Assembly: GCF_004771275.1 (NCBI RefSeq)
Contig: NZ_RQEV01000007.1
Coordinates: forward strand, 1 to 64,000
Source: Leptospira fluminis
Lineage (GTDB): Bacteria; Spirochaetota; Leptospiria; Leptospirales; Leptospiraceae
DNA: 64,000 bases
Reading direction: 5' to 3'
Position 1 is the stretch's first letter, and every line of letters begins with the position of its first letter. Of this stretch, positions 37,248 through 47,505 are shown piece by piece. Made by a program: the position numbers and the translations under genes. The notes under the pieces are model-generated. The model worked only from the letters and a program-made list of their open reading frames with translations. It was not told where the DNA came from and ran no database searches.

Positions 37248-38992
37248 TTCAGTCTGACTAGAACCAGAGTGTAATCGTCGTGCGGATCCGCATCCGCTCG
37301 GAATGCATCCGTCGTATCCAGGATCAAGTCCTTCAGATTTTCCACGGGAAGTTCTCCGTTTCGTTCGATCAATTTGGCGAGATTTTCCAATCCGTACATT
37401 TCCCTCGCCTCGTTCGTAGTCTCGCTGACTCCGTCGGTGTACAATACGAGTAGATCTCCCGGCTGGTATTCCACTTCGTGTTCTTCGATCTCGGATTCCT
37501 TGATGCCTAGAGGCATTCCTTTTCCGGAAAGCAGGACCACTTTCTTTTCCTTGGCTTTGTACAAAAGTTGCTCGTTATGACCCGCGCTGGAATAACGGAT
37601 TCGTTTTTTCAGCATGTTGATACGGATCAGCATGACCGTTACGAACATAAAATATCCGGATTTTTCCTGGATGATCCGGTTTGCTCCCATGAGACTGATG
37701 CTCGTGGAGGAATTTCTCGCGACTTCTCCCGCTATGATGGTTTTGGAAAATTCCATGAAAAGGGCGGCGGCGATTCCCTTTCCCGATACGTCCGCGATCA
37801 AAAGACTGATTTCGTCTGGGTTGTGGTAGATCAGATCGTAAAAGTCTCCACCGATCTCCTTGGAAGCCGTGTAAGCGGTTTCGATCTCCAAGAGATGCAT
37901 TTTTTTAGGAATGCTAGGCAAGGAATTCAACTGGATTTGGGATGCGATCTGCATATCCCGCTTGATGGAAGTCAGTTTTTCTTTTTGGTTCTTTACGAGC
38001 AGGCTATTGTAAGCTTCCGCGACTTGGTTGGATATAGTGCTGAGGATGGAGAGATCCTGTTGGGAAAAACTATCTCCTCCCTTTTTGTCGGCTGCATTTA
38101 GGATTCCGATGATTTTACCGTCCTGACGGATAGGGACGGATACGAAAGATCTTGTCTTGTATCTTTCCGGGTTTAGCAGACTCTGATCGATATCCTGCTG
38201 TCCGCGGACCAAGAGAGGAACTCCTTCCGAAAGTATTTTGTTCAGGATTCCCTGGGATTCGTCCACCAGTTGGGATTCTTCTTCGATTCCGAATCCGACC
38301 GACTTGGAAAGCTCGAACGTACCCGATCGCGGATTTCGGAAGATCAACGAAACCCGTTCCGCACCTAAGACGTCCGAAATCGAATGAACCGTCAAGTTCA
38401 GGAATTGATCCATTTCGGCGATATTCGAAATTGCCTGGGAAATCTGGAACAGGCAGTCCAATTCTCTCGCTCTGTCCTGCAAATCTTTGATCAAACGTCG
38501 GTTTCGGATCGCGATCGCGGCAAGATCCGAGAGATATTCCAGAATTTTAATGTCTTTGGAGGTAAAATCCGCGCGTTCGTTGGAATTCACCGCCTCTAGT
38601 ACCCCCTGGATTTCTCCCTGGGCCTTCATCGGAACGCAGATCAGATTCCTGGTGGTAAAACCGACAGCTTGGTCTATGTTTCTGTAGATACGAGGATCGT
38701 TCGCGGCGTCGTTACTGATCACCGGTTCTAGATCGCTCAGGACGATTCCTGCTATCCCCTTTCCACGAGGGACTTTCAGTTCCGTTAGGGATTCTCCTTT
38801 GTCTCCCTTGGCCACCTGAAATACCAGGCAGTCTTCCTCTTTGTCGTACAATAGCAGGGAACATCCTTCCGTATTCAGGACGTCTTTAGTAGTTTCTATG
38901 ATGATCCCCAGCAGCTCCTCCAGATCGTCCGTGGAATTGATGCGTGCGGTGATATCCGAAATTAAAGAAAGAGAGAGCTGCTTAAAACTCAT
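37244..38992 (-). CDS. GAF-GAF-SpoIIE protein phosphatase
   Basis: A 582-residue cytoplasmic PP2C-type phosphatase with two GAF domains (about 20-165 and 190-335), a linker helix and a SpoIIE domain (about 365-580). Metal-binding sites are intact: [19 protein letters not shown] and DDYT near the end. SpoIIE/RsbU enzymes dephosphorylate anti-anti-sigma factors; the GAF domains would sense a small ligand or a partner. The gene stands alone. It uses the same output domain as the large protein at 7966, but with two simple sensor domains. Confidence 0.92.
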   Translation of the reverse strand: MSFKQLSLSLISDITARINSTDDLEELLGIIIETTKDVLNTEGCSLLLYDKEEDCLVFQVAKGDKGESLTELKVPRGKGIAGIVLSDLEPVISNDAANDPRIYRNIDQAVGFTTRNLICVPMKAQGEIQGVLEAVNSNERADFTSKDIKILEYLSDLAAIAIRNRRLIKDLQDRARELDCLFQISQAISNIAEMDQFLNLTVHSISDVLGAERVSLIFRNPRSGTFELSKSVGFGIEEESQLVDESQGILNKILSEGVPLLVRGQQDIDQSLLNPERYKTRSFVSVPIRQDGKIIGILNAADKKGGDSFSQQDLSILSTISNQVAEAYNSLLVKNQKEKLTSIKRDMQIASQIQLNSLPSIPKKMHLLEIETAYTASKEIGGDFYDLIYHNPDEISLLIADVSGKGIAAALFMEFSKTIIAGEVARNSSTSISLMGANRIIQEKSGYFMFVTVMLIRINMLKKRIRYSSAGHNEQLLYKAKEKKVVLLSGKGMPLGIKESEIEEHEVEYQPGDLLVLYTDGVSETTNEAREMYGLENLAKLIERNGELPVENLKDLILDTTDAFRADADPHDDYTLVLVRLN

Positions 38993-39110
38993 GCGATCGG
39001 TTTTAGTGGTTTCTCGAATAAACGATTTTCTGTTCGGGAGAAACTGTATTCCAGCCGAATCCTCGCTCTTGTCAAGGACATTCGAACGTTCCGGCCCGAT
39101 TATCTCCCGG

Positions 39111-39983
39111 TCATTCGATTAGAGAGCCGATGCCTCGATCGGTGAAAATTTCGATCAAAATGGAATGGGGAACCCTTCCGTCTATGATATGAGTTCTCCT
39201 TACCCCTTGGTCTATCGCGGAAAGACAGCAATCCACTTTCGGAATCATCCCTCCGGTAATATCACCTTTTTTGATATAGTCTTTTACGAGAGCGCGATTC
39301 AGACCCGTCACCAACTTTCCGTCGATGAGAATTCCGCTCGTGTCCGTCAAGAGGATGAGTTTTTCCGCCTTTAAGGCCCCCGCCAATTCCCCTGCGAAAG
39401 TGTCCGCATTGATATTTAAAGATTCTCCGTTTGCGGATTCGGCCACCGGAGAAATCACCGGAATAAATCCTTTTTCCAATAAGGAAAGGATCACGGTAGG
39501 ATCGATCTTGTCGATCTTTCCGACTAGGCCCACGTCCACAAACTCGGGAGGTTTTCCTTCGATTTCCACTTCGATTTTCGTTTTGGATGCTTGCGAGAGA
39601 TTTCCGTCCTTTCCGGAGAATCCGACGGCGTTGCCGCCTGCGGCGCGGATCATCGAAACGATCTGTTTATTCACCTTTCCCGTCAGTACCATTTCTACGA
39701 CGTCCATCGTTGCCGAATCCGTCACTCGATGGCCGTGTACGAATTCCGTCGGAATATGCAATGTGTCCAACAGGCGATTGATTTCGGGACCGCCTCCGTG
39801 GACGATCACCGGATGGATCCCCACATACTTCAGTAAAACCACGTCCTTTGCGAACGATTCTTTCAGATCCGCTTTTGCCATCGCGGCTCCGCCGTACTTG
39901 ATTACGACCGTCTTGCCGGAGTATTTCGTGATGTAGGGAAGGGCTTCCAGAATATGGTTGACCCGTTCCAAAGACTGTTCCAT
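39111..39983 (-). CDS. argB: Acetylglutamate kinase
   Basis: Second step of arginine biosynthesis: phosphorylates N-acetylglutamate with ATP. 290 residues of the amino-acid kinase family, with the phosphate loop VIKYGGAAM (about 27-35), the substrate site VHGGGPEIN (about 61-69) and the C-terminal [21 protein letters not shown]. Length and motifs fit the arginine-inhibitable form, although the N-terminal helix [17 protein letters not shown] is all that can be pointed to. It stands alone, divergent from the SDR gene. Confidence 0.97.
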   Translation of the reverse strand: MEQSLERVNHILEALPYITKYSGKTVVIKYGGAAMAKADLKESFAKDVVLLKYVGIHPVIVHGGGPEINRLLDTLHIPTEFVHGHRVTDSATMDVVEMVLTGKVNKQIVSMIRAAGGNAVGFSGKDGNLSQASKTKIEVEIEGKPPEFVDVGLVGKIDKIDPTVILSLLEKGFIPVISPVAESANGESLNINADTFAGELAGALKAEKLILLTDTSGILIDGKLVTGLNRALVKDYIKKGDITGGMIPKVDCCLSAIDQGVRRTHIIDGRVPHSILIEIFTDRGIGSLIE

Positions 39984-40079
39984 ACCAAACAGGGAAACGA
40001 CTCCGGCTTTCCTTGTCGATTCGGAAATGCGGAAACCGATTTTCTCCGGAGTTTCCGCTTCGTTCGTCCCATATCCTAG

Positions 40080-40832
40080 ATGAAAAAATCTTTAGAATTC
40101 GATTCCATTTTGGTTACCGGCGGAAGCGGAGGTTTAGGAAGAACGCTGGTGCACAATCTTTCCGAGCAAGGATATCGGGTTTGGAATTTGGATCGGAATC
40201 CGCCCGCAAACATAGAACCGGGAGAAGTCTTCCTTCCTGCGGATTTGACTTCCGCCGATAGGATCGGCGAAGCCTGCAAAGAATTTCTGGGCACCGTTGG
40301 AGAAGGCGGGATGTCGGGGCGCCGTTTTTGCGGCTTGGTGCATTGTGCCGGTTACGGAGGACCTTACCAGGAGATCACTAAGGTTTCATTAGAAGAATGG
40401 GATATTGTTTTTTCCGTCAATATCCGCTCGGCGTTCCAGATCACACGGGAGATTCTTCCGTTCCTTGCGGAACAAAAATACGGTCGTTTGGTATACGTGG
40501 GTTCCACGCTTTCCAGAAAAGGCGGTTCGTTGTCGGTCGCCTATAGCTCCTCAAAACACGCTCTGGTCGGATTCGTAAAATCGATCGCCGCGGAATGGGG
40601 AAAATTCGGGGTCACTGCCAATTCCGTCAGCCCGGGATACATGAATACCGGTATGGGAGTGCGGGAAGATCAGGTGGACGATCATAGGAAAAAAATCGTT
40701 TCTATGACTCCGTCCGGTACCATCGCGGAACCGGAAGAGATCGCAAGAGTGATTTCTTTTTTACTCCAACCGGAATCGGGCTATATCAACGGAGCGGATT
40801 GGGCTATCGACGGGGGGATCACCGCGATTTAA
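40080..40832 (+). CDS. Short-chain dehydrogenase/reductase
   Basis: NAD(P)-dependent oxidoreductase of the classical SDR type, 250 residues. The cofactor loop is TGGSGGLG (about 13-20), the catalytic triad is Ser in GSTLSRKGG with YSSSK (about 154-158), and SPGYMNTG and the C-terminal GADWAIDGG are typical. The Asp in LDRNP at the end of beta-2 suggests NAD preference. The substrate is not evident. Its last 14 bases overlap the convergent M61 peptidase gene. Confidence 0.92.
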   Translation: MKKSLEFDSILVTGGSGGLGRTLVHNLSEQGYRVWNLDRNPPANIEPGEVFLPADLTSADRIGEACKEFLGTVGEGGMSGRRFCGLVHCAGYGGPYQEITKVSLEEWDIVFSVNIRSAFQITREILPFLAEQKYGRLVYVGSTLSRKGGSLSVAYSSSKHALVGFVKSIAAEWGKFGVTANSVSPGYMNTGMGVREDQVDDHRKKIVSMTPSGTIAEPEEIARVISFLLQPESGYINGADWAIDGGITAI

Positions 40833-42603
40833 TTCTTTTCGAAGAATTTGCCTTGGGCGATTTCTTCGTTTCCGTTTCCGAAGATAGATCCAGGGTCAGG
40901 AATCTCTTCCGTAAATCGAGGATGTTCTGCTCCGCTTTTTCGTTTATCCAGAGTTCGCAGGCGGAAGGTTTTTGATCGAATTTGATCTTTCGTTTGAATA
41001 CGTTGCCTCTTCTTGCGACGAGAAATTCGGCCTTTTGTCCGGGTTTATACTTTTTCAGAATATCTTTAAAATTCCCCGGAAGAACCCTGATCCCGTCGAC
41101 GGCGATCCATTCGTCGCCTACGTTTAGATCGGTTTCCCGGATCGACTTCGAAAGGTTGATCTTATTGACGATCAACCTTCCTTTGTCCTCTTTGACTCGG
41201 AAACCGGTCTCCAATTTCGGCTTGGACGGACTTCTTTCGATTCCGATCAGGCTTAGATATTTTTCCACGGGAATTCGCGTAGGTTGCGAGATGAAGGGAT
41301 CGAATTCCAATTTTAGATCCAAACCGGAGGCTTTTTTGACGGACTGGAAGAATTCCGACTTCGTAAAGCCTCTTCCTTTTCCCAAATAATATCCCTCGTA
41401 GAGTTCCCGCATTACGTTTAACAGAGATTTGTCTCCTGCCGTCTCCGAGAAGATTCTCAGCTCGAGACTTAAGGCCAGGATCGCGCCTTTCGTATAATAA
41501 GATAGGCCGGTATTGGCGAAATTGGGATCGCTCGGTCTGTTGTAGTATTTGGTCCATGCGGTAAAACTGGATTCTTCCAGACTCATCCAGGATTCCCCTT
41601 CGGAATCCTCGAGTTCCCGTACATCCTTCCAAATCTTATTCAGATACTGTTGAGGATTATAAATTCCGCAAATAAGTAGAAAATACGCGTCGAAAAAGCT
41701 CGTAATCCCTTCGGCGACCCAAAGCTCTTTGGTCAGGTTCGGCTTCTGATAGTCGAAGGGGCCTAATGCGATCGGACGGATCCTTTTTACGTTCCAATGG
41801 TGGAAATACTCGTGAGACAAAAGTTCCAATAAAGTCCGATAATTTTCTCCGTTAAACGCACCGACAGGGTCGAATTGGTTGATGCTGGAATTCATATGTT
41901 CCAACCCCCCGTACGTGCTCTCGGTCATATCGAGCACGAACAAATAGTTCCGGTTTTCCGTTCCGCCCATGAGTCGGATTTGGGTACCGACTATGTTAGA
42001 CAGATCCCCTACGATTTTTTTCTTATCGGAACCGGAAACGTTTCCTAAAACGATCAATTCGAATCTGCAGGAACCGGTTTCGAAATCCAGGCTTTTCTCG
42101 TCGGTTAGCAGAATGGGAGAGTCGAAAAGTTCGTCGAAATTTTCAGCCTTCCATGTGTGTTTAGCGTTCTCTTTTTTTCTTAATCCGGTATAGCAATAAC
42201 GAAAAGGAGAAAGGGTTTTCCAGGAAACCTCGACTTCCGAATCCAATCCGTCGCGGGGATAAAGAAAGGTCGCCGGAGGATGAAGTAAAAGAAACTCTCC
42301 GGTGAAATAATTCGTTCGGACGGTATGTTCGTAGCCGTAGACCAGATACGAAACCTTAAAAGGCTGCCCCTTGGAGTTGACTTTCCAAGTGTCCAGATCG
42401 ATCTGCTCCAGACTCCAATCCGCCTTCGGGTCTTCCAATCGCATTTTGTGAATGGACTTCGCATAATCTCTTATTTTATACGAACCAGGCGACCAGGCCG
42501 GTATGGAAAGAAGAGTCTCTTTTTTTTTAGGATGGACTTCCATTTCCACCAGTAAGTAGTGTTGGTGCGGTAGGTGCGTGTGTAAGTTAAATCGTACTCC
42601 CAC
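40819..42603 (-). CDS. M61 family metallopeptidase with PDZ domain
   Basis: Zinc aminopeptidase of the M61 (glycyl aminopeptidase) family, 594 residues. An N-terminal beta domain (about 1-180) is followed by the catalytic domain with the zinc site HEYFH (about 265-269) and the downstream Glu in ELWVAEGITSFFDAYF. A PDZ domain (about 475-545) follows and a Lys/Ser-rich tail ends it. No signal peptide is seen, so it is probably cytoplasmic. It begins two bases after the peroxiredoxin gene, so the two share a transcript, which fits a joint role in dealing with damaged proteins. Confidence 0.9.
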   Translation of the reverse strand: MGVRFNLHTHLPHQHYLLVEMEVHPKKKETLLSIPAWSPGSYKIRDYAKSIHKMRLEDPKADWSLEQIDLDTWKVNSKGQPFKVSYLVYGYEHTVRTNYFTGEFLLLHPPATFLYPRDGLDSEVEVSWKTLSPFRYCYTGLRKKENAKHTWKAENFDELFDSPILLTDEKSLDFETGSCRFELIVLGNVSGSDKKKIVGDLSNIVGTQIRLMGGTENRNYLFVLDMTESTYGGLEHMNSSINQFDPVGAFNGENYRTLLELLSHEYFHHWNVKRIRPIALGPFDYQKPNLTKELWVAEGITSFFDAYFLLICGIYNPQQYLNKIWKDVRELEDSEGESWMSLEESSFTAWTKYYNRPSDPNFANTGLSYYTKGAILALSLELRIFSETAGDKSLLNVMRELYEGYYLGKGRGFTKSEFFQSVKKASGLDLKLEFDPFISQPTRIPVEKYLSLIGIERSPSKPKLETGFRVKEDKGRLIVNKINLSKSIRETDLNVGDEWIAVDGIRVLPGNFKDILKKYKPGQKAEFLVARRGNVFKRKIKFDQKPSACELWINEKAEQNILDLRKRFLTLDLSSETETKKSPKANSSKRIKSR

Positions 42604-42605
42604 CC

Positions 42606-43085
42606 TTAGGTCCGAGCCGCCTTTACTATCTCGTCCAAGGTTTCGGCTACCGTCTTCGTGGGATCCACCTTTCTCCAGACTTTTCGTATCGTGCCGTCCG
42701 GACCTAAGAGGAAGGTGTCGCGAGACAAACCTTTAAATACTCGGCCTTGCCATTCCTGATCTCCGTACACTCCCAAAGGACCGCTGAGATCGTGTCGAGG
42801 GTCGGAGAGCAAAGGGAAAGTAAGGCCGAACTTTCCGATGAAGTTCTTATGACTCTCCAAAGAGTCGGAGCTGATTCCGTAAACTTTCGCCCCCGCCTTC
42901 CCGAAGTCCTCGAGATTGTCCCTATAAGAACAAGCCTGTTTGGTGCAACCGGGGGTATCGTCCTTAGGATAGAAATACAGGAGAGCCCAGGAACCGGAGG
43001 CGTCGTTAGGTAAATGTACTCTAATCCCGTCACTGCTTTCCAGAGTCACGTCGGGTAGTTTCTTGCCTTCCCATTTATCCACCAT
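42606..43085 (-). CDS. bcp: Thiol peroxidase, Bcp/PrxQ type
   Basis: Peroxiredoxin that reduces hydrogen peroxide and lipid peroxides, 159 residues. The peroxidatic Cys47 is in DDTPGCTKQACSYRD and the resolving Cys52 five residues later, the spacing of atypical 2-Cys PrxQ enzymes. The rest of the fold is typical (FGLTFPLLSDP, FLLGPDGTIRKVWRKVDP). It is the first gene of a two-gene operon with the M61 peptidase. The 213 bases upstream to the adenylate cyclase gene hold no gene I can support. Confidence 0.94.
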   Translation of the reverse strand: MVDKWEGKKLPDVTLESSDGIRVHLPNDASGSWALLYFYPKDDTPGCTKQACSYRDNLEDFGKAGAKVYGISSDSLESHKNFIGKFGLTFPLLSDPRHDLSGPLGVYGDQEWQGRVFKGLSRDTFLLGPDGTIRKVWRKVDPTKTVAETLDEIVKAART

Positions 43086-43298
43086 TGCCTTCTTCCTCCT
43101 CTTTTCAGGATAGTTGTACGGAATTTCCGATTTGGGAAAAGGAAAAAATTACGGTAAAAAACTTGAAATATCGAGCTTTTGCTCATCCAATAGAATACCC
43201 CAATTTCGAAAATCAGGAAAGGCCGGATCTCTTTATTTTCCTTTTTTTCGAAGTCGATCCGGACGGATTTTCCGGAAAAAGGAACATATATACAACGC

Positions 43299-45536
43299 AT
43301 GTCGCTTTATCAGAAATCGAAAATCTTTCCCCCTTTCCTTCATTCACTTTTTCTCTTATATTTCTCCCTGACTTTTTCGGTAACCGCCGAAGGCGTCGGT
43401 TCCGTTTCCGGAGACTGGAAGAATCTGGATTTAAAAAGGTTGGATTGGTACGTTCGAGAAGGTTTCGCGCCGGAATTCAAGAACGGATTCGACGAAAACG
43501 AGGGTGGGGTCAAGAAAATCGGATCTTTTCCGATCGTTCTGAATTCTTTATACGAATCTAAAGTATCCGACGGTCTCAAGGAATTCACGCTCGAAACCCG
43601 GTTCCGATTGGAAGAGGATCCGAAACAATCCTCCTTTACCGAACCGATTTCCCTTTTTTTGAATTCGATCGGAGAGAATTGGGAAATTTTTCTGAACGGT
43701 CACTTATTAAAAAGCGAGGTCCACGTTTCTTCGGAAGGAAGGATCGTCCAGCGAAGAACGGTCCGGGAACTGCGGCTTACCGTGGATTCCAGTTTGTTGA
43801 AGCAAGGTTCGAACACCCTCGTTTTCCGGCTGTTAGGCGACGCTCCGGCCGTGCCTTTGCCGGAATTGCTCGCGCCTAAAAATCCGGATTTGGGCTTTTA
43901 CGTGGATGGGGAATATTCCCTTTCCACCGGATTCGATTTCACGCGGGAAGCGGGAATCCTTCTGAACTTGAGCTTAAATACGATCTACGTTTTCTTCGGC
44001 TTATATCACCTTCTGATTTTTTCGAAGCGGTCCTCGGACAAATACAACCTCTATTTCGGAATTTTCTCGATCTTTATGGCTCTTTATTCTCTGAGCCGTT
44101 CTTCCCTCAGTTTCGAGGTGATTTCCGACACCGCGATCATTACCCGTATAGAATACGGCTCGGTTGCGTTATTGGCTCCCTTGTTCCTGCTTTTTCTCCA
44201 TGATTATTTTTACGGCAGGGCTTTTCCCAATCCCTGGATTCTTGCTATGAGCGTTTGGGGTTTTACGATATTCCTTTTTTCCTTATTCGCACCGTTTTCG
44301 TACTTAATGACCAGTCTTAGACTTTGGCAACTATCGATCATTCCGTCCTTGGGGTATCTGCTTTATTTTATCGGCAAAGCGGTTTATCTGAGAAAGAAAG
44401 ACGCATCCTTAATGGCGATCAGTCTTTTCGTCATCGTGTTCATTGCGGTGTACGACGTTTTGGATTCGGTGTTTTTCCGGTTAGGTATCCGGTTCACGCA
44501 ATTCGCATATCTGCTTTTCGTTATATCTCTTACCGCGATACTCGCGAACCGGTTCATAGAGCTGTACAAACAATCAGAAGATTTGAATATAGAGTTGAGT
44601 CACCAGAAGTTGGAACTGGCGAGACAAAAGAACGCCTTTTTCCGCTTCGTGCCGATGCAATTCCTGAGCGTGTTAGGAAAGGATTCCGCCGTAGACGTTA
44701 ACCTCGGGGATTCGGTCCTCCGGGAAATGAGCGTTTTATTCACCGACATCCGGTCGTTTACGACCATCTCCGAAAAGATGACCCCCGAGGAGAATTTCCG
44801 CTTCATCAACGGTTACTTGGCCCGGATGGAACCTCTTGTGCAGAAATACGACGGGTTCGTGGACAAGTTCATGGGTGACGCAATTCTCGCTCTTTTTTCC
44901 GCGGAACAGCAGACCCAAACTCCGGACCGATGGGTGGGAAAATCCGCAGCGGACCGAGCAGTGTACGCGGCCATCGCCATGAGACGAAGGGTTCGGGACT
45001 TGGAAGAAGAAGTGAAGGAAGGGCATCTCAGGGGTGTTCGGATCGGAATCGGAATCAATACGGGAAACCTGATGTTAGGCACGGTGGGTTCCTCCGATCG
45101 CCTGGATACCACCGTGATAGGGGATACGGTAAACGTGGCTTCCCGTTTGGAAAGTCTTACCAGTCTCTATAAATCCGATATTCTGATCACCCAGCAGACT
45201 CTCTCCAGTTTGACGATCGCCGACGATATCTCCATCCGCGAAGTGGATTCGGTCGTGGTCAAAGGAAAGAGCCAACCGATCATCATCTACGAAGTGTTCG
45301 AAGCTGACGACCCCCATATTCGAAAATTGAAAGAGGCAACCTTGCCTATGGTATCCCGCGGAATCATATTGTATAAGGTCGGAAATTTCAAGGAAGCGCT
45401 TTTGAATTTCGAGCAGGCGTTGAAAGTGTTCCCGGACGATATCGTTGCGATTCTGTACAGAAAACGATGCCAAGAATATATCGAAACTCCTCCGTTAGGA
45501 AACTGGGTGGGAGTTCAGCATCTCCTGGAAAAATAG
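43299..45536 (+). CDS. 7TM-DISM adenylate cyclase, class III
   Basis: A 745-residue membrane sensor that makes cyclic AMP. A signal peptide is followed by an extracytoplasmic beta domain (about 35-225, DISMED-like carbohydrate-binding fold), seven helices (about 235-425, 7TM-DISM), a short coil and a class III cyclase domain (about 470-675). Metal Asp residues are in LFTDIRSFT and KFMGDAI; the Lys of KFMGD and the Thr of LDTTVIGDTVN are the adenine-selecting pair of many bacterial adenylate cyclases. One or two TPR repeats (about 690-730) end the protein. The start ATG lies 213 bases from the divergent peroxiredoxin gene. Confidence 0.9.
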   Translation: MSLYQKSKIFPPFLHSLFLLYFSLTFSVTAEGVGSVSGDWKNLDLKRLDWYVREGFAPEFKNGFDENEGGVKKIGSFPIVLNSLYESKVSDGLKEFTLETRFRLEEDPKQSSFTEPISLFLNSIGENWEIFLNGHLLKSEVHVSSEGRIVQRRTVRELRLTVDSSLLKQGSNTLVFRLLGDAPAVPLPELLAPKNPDLGFYVDGEYSLSTGFDFTREAGILLNLSLNTIYVFFGLYHLLIFSKRSSDKYNLYFGIFSIFMALYSLSRSSLSFEVISDTAIITRIEYGSVALLAPLFLLFLHDYFYGRAFPNPWILAMSVWGFTIFLFSLFAPFSYLMTSLRLWQLSIIPSLGYLLYFIGKAVYLRKKDASLMAISLFVIVFIAVYDVLDSVFFRLGIRFTQFAYLLFVISLTAILANRFIELYKQSEDLNIELSHQKLELARQKNAFFRFVPMQFLSVLGKDSAVDVNLGDSVLREMSVLFTDIRSFTTISEKMTPEENFRFINGYLARMEPLVQKYDGFVDKFMGDAILALFSAEQQTQTPDRWVGKSAADRAVYAAIAMRRRVRDLEEEVKEGHLRGVRIGIGINTGNLMLGTVGSSDRLDTTVIGDTVNVASRLESLTSLYKSDILITQQTLSSLTIADDISIREVDSVVVKGKSQPIIIYEVFEADDPHIRKLKEATLPMVSRGIILYKVGNFKEALLNFEQALKVFPDDIVAILYRKRCQEYIETPPLGNWVGVQHLLEK

Positions 45537-45583
45537 GCGTTTTTGACTTTCCGGAGGAAAGGCGATAAACGAATCTATCCCGG

Positions 45584-45952
45584 ATGATTTCTTACAGCGT
45601 ATACAAACTCGTACATATTCTCGGAATCCTATTTTTGTTCCTGGCCTTCGGAGGAATCGCTTTACATGCGATCAACGGAGGCACGAAGGAAGGTGCGCCT
45701 CGGAAGCTGATTGCTATGACTCACGGGATCGGCCTCTTCCTGATCCTTTTAGGAGGATTCGGAATGTTGGCCAGATTGGGGATCATTTGGCCCTGGCCGG
45801 GTTGGGTCATGGCTAAGTTCGGATTTTGGCTGTTGTTCGGGGGCTTGCTTACCGTATTTTATAAAAAACCCTCCGCCGCCAAAAGTCTGTGGTTCTTACT
45901 TCCGATTTTAGGCGTTCTGGCGGCTACGATCGCCGTTTACAAGCCCTTCTAA
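45584..45952 (+). CDS. Four-helix inner-membrane protein with conserved His
   Basis: A 122-residue protein with four hydrophobic helices and His residues at 11, 28 and 47 on the membrane segments (KLVHILG, ALHAI, MTHGIG). This is the layout of small cytochrome-b-like or CopD/SirB-type proteins, where such His may bind haem or copper. No stronger family call is possible. It lies 48 bases after the adenylate cyclase gene and 34 bases before an MFS transporter gene on the same strand, so the three may be co-transcribed. Confidence 0.7.
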   Translation: MISYSVYKLVHILGILFLFLAFGGIALHAINGGTKEGAPRKLIAMTHGIGLFLILLGGFGMLARLGIIWPWPGWVMAKFGFWLLFGGLLTVFYKKPSAAKSLWFLLPILGVLAATIAVYKPF

Positions 45953-45985
45953 AAGAGAAGGCGAATTCGGTTTCGGAATCCGGCC

Positions 45986-47422
45986 ATGCTCTCTAAACTA
46001 GATTCCGAACAACAGCCGATCTCCGAAGGAACTAAGGCCGGCTATGCCTCTGCGGAGATCGGTATTTCGGCCGTAGAGACGCTGGCCCAGATTTATCTTT
46101 TGGAATTTTATGTGGTCGCGGTCGGGCTGAAGCCGGCTTTGTTCGGTCTCGCCATGATGTTCGCGATTCTTTGGGACGCAATCAGCGACCCTTTGATGGG
46201 AATTCTCTCCGATCGTACGGGATCCAGATGGGGAAAGAGAAGGCCCTATATTCTTGCGGGAGGATTTCTACTCGGTTTCTCCCTGTACTTTCTCTTTTCT
46301 CCTCCGAATCTGGAGACGCAAACCTCCAAGTTTCTGTATCTTTTGGCGACCTATTCTTTGGTGAATACCTTCATGACCGTCCTCGCCGTTCCCCATATCG
46401 CTCTCGGCGGAGAATTGTCCTTCGATCGTGAATTTCGGAACCGTATTTTCGGATGGAGGTTGTTCTTTGCGAATCTAGGACTTTTGTCGGGGTTATTGTT
46501 GCCGGCCTTTTTTGCCGACGGAGGAGACTTGCTCCGATCTAGAAGTCTCGCCGCCCGATCGATAGGCGGTCTTCTGTTAGTCACTTCCTTGTTGTCATAT
46601 CTCGTGACCCGGGGCAGAGATCTCCCTTACGAAAAAAAGGGGTCTGCCGGGAGATTGCAACGGACTGGAATTTTCCGATCCTTGGCCTCCGTTCTTAAAA
46701 ACCGGTATTTTCGTCCGCTGTTGGTCGCCTTTTTGATCGCGTCCCTGGCAAGGACCGTGAATTCTTCCATCGGTTTATTATATTATAAACAACGATTGTT
46801 GTTGGAAGGATCGCAGGTGGTCGTCCGTATCCTTCTCCCTTTCGTTTTTTTTCTGGTTCTTTCCATTCCTCTTTGGCTTTTCTTGGCGGGCAAGTACGGA
46901 AAAAAAGCCCCCGCTTTTTGGGGGAGCCTGCTTTTAGGGATCATGACGGTAATCGTCTATCCTATTTTTCCTCCCGGCTCCTACGAAGCGCCTTTGCTCG
47001 CCGCCTTTTTCGGAGGAATTTGTGCGGGGTCCATTCTGTTATTCGATTCTTTGGTCGCCGATGTAGTGGATTACGACGAATTGGTGACCGGGCTCAAAAA
47101 GGAAGGGGCCTATTTCGGTTTTTGGAAAATGGCGACAAAATTGGTACGAGCCTTCGGATTGGCCTCTCTCGGTTTCGTTTTACAATCGATCGGATACCGG
47201 GAAGGTTCTTCCGACCAGGTTCCCGATCTCGGTTGGAACTTGGCACTTCTGTTCGGTCCTTTTGTAGGAGCGCTTTTTATCGCGGGGGCTTTGGTTTTCT
47301 CTAAAATGCCCTTAACGGACTCGGCTCACAAGCGTATCCAATCGTTGCTTCTCCGAAGGAGAAGATCGCGGAGCGATATATACGCAAAAAATACGTTAAA
47401 TTCGAATATTCTAAATCGTTAA
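45986..47422 (+). CDS. GPH-family (MFS_2) sugar:cation symporter-like transporter
   Basis: Twelve-helix transporter of 478 residues. The motif SDPLMGILSDRTGSRWGKRRPYI (here about residues 66-88, with the key residues DP, D, R and WGKRRP) is the signature of the glycoside-pentoside-hexuronide symporters and of the related MFS_2 lipid carriers. The tail is basic (RRRRSRSD). Substrate unknown. It is convergent with the tyrosine recombinase gene across 83 bases that contain no clear terminator. Confidence 0.88.
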   Translation: MLSKLDSEQQPISEGTKAGYASAEIGISAVETLAQIYLLEFYVVAVGLKPALFGLAMMFAILWDAISDPLMGILSDRTGSRWGKRRPYILAGGFLLGFSLYFLFSPPNLETQTSKFLYLLATYSLVNTFMTVLAVPHIALGGELSFDREFRNRIFGWRLFFANLGLLSGLLLPAFFADGGDLLRSRSLAARSIGGLLLVTSLLSYLVTRGRDLPYEKKGSAGRLQRTGIFRSLASVLKNRYFRPLLVAFLIASLARTVNSSIGLLYYKQRLLLEGSQVVVRILLPFVFFLVLSIPLWLFLAGKYGKKAPAFWGSLLLGIMTVIVYPIFPPGSYEAPLLAAFFGGICAGSILLFDSLVADVVDYDELVTGLKKEGAYFGFWKMATKLVRAFGLASLGFVLQSIGYREGSSDQVPDLGWNLALLFGPFVGALFIAGALVFSKMPLTDSAHKRIQSLLLRRRRSRSDIYAKNTLNSNILNR

Positions 47423-47505
47423 GATTTTGTTCCGGAAATCAGATCGAGAGAGCGAAATGGGCAAAATCGTCCTATCGGACAAGTCGCTCCGCTCGAGTCG
47501 GAATT

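Noticed and set aside
37568..38101. A 177-codon frame antisense to the GAF-SpoIIE gene
   Set aside because: The opposite strand codes for a GAF-SpoIIE protein with intact motifs; this frame has none.
39325..39936. A 203-codon plus-strand frame in the argB region
   Set aside because: argB on the other strand is unmistakable and full length.
43086..43298. Plus-strand frames starting at 43085 and 43114
   Set aside because: They run into the adenylate cyclase gene in another frame and have no ribosome binding site or family motifs. Nothing else is seen in this gap.
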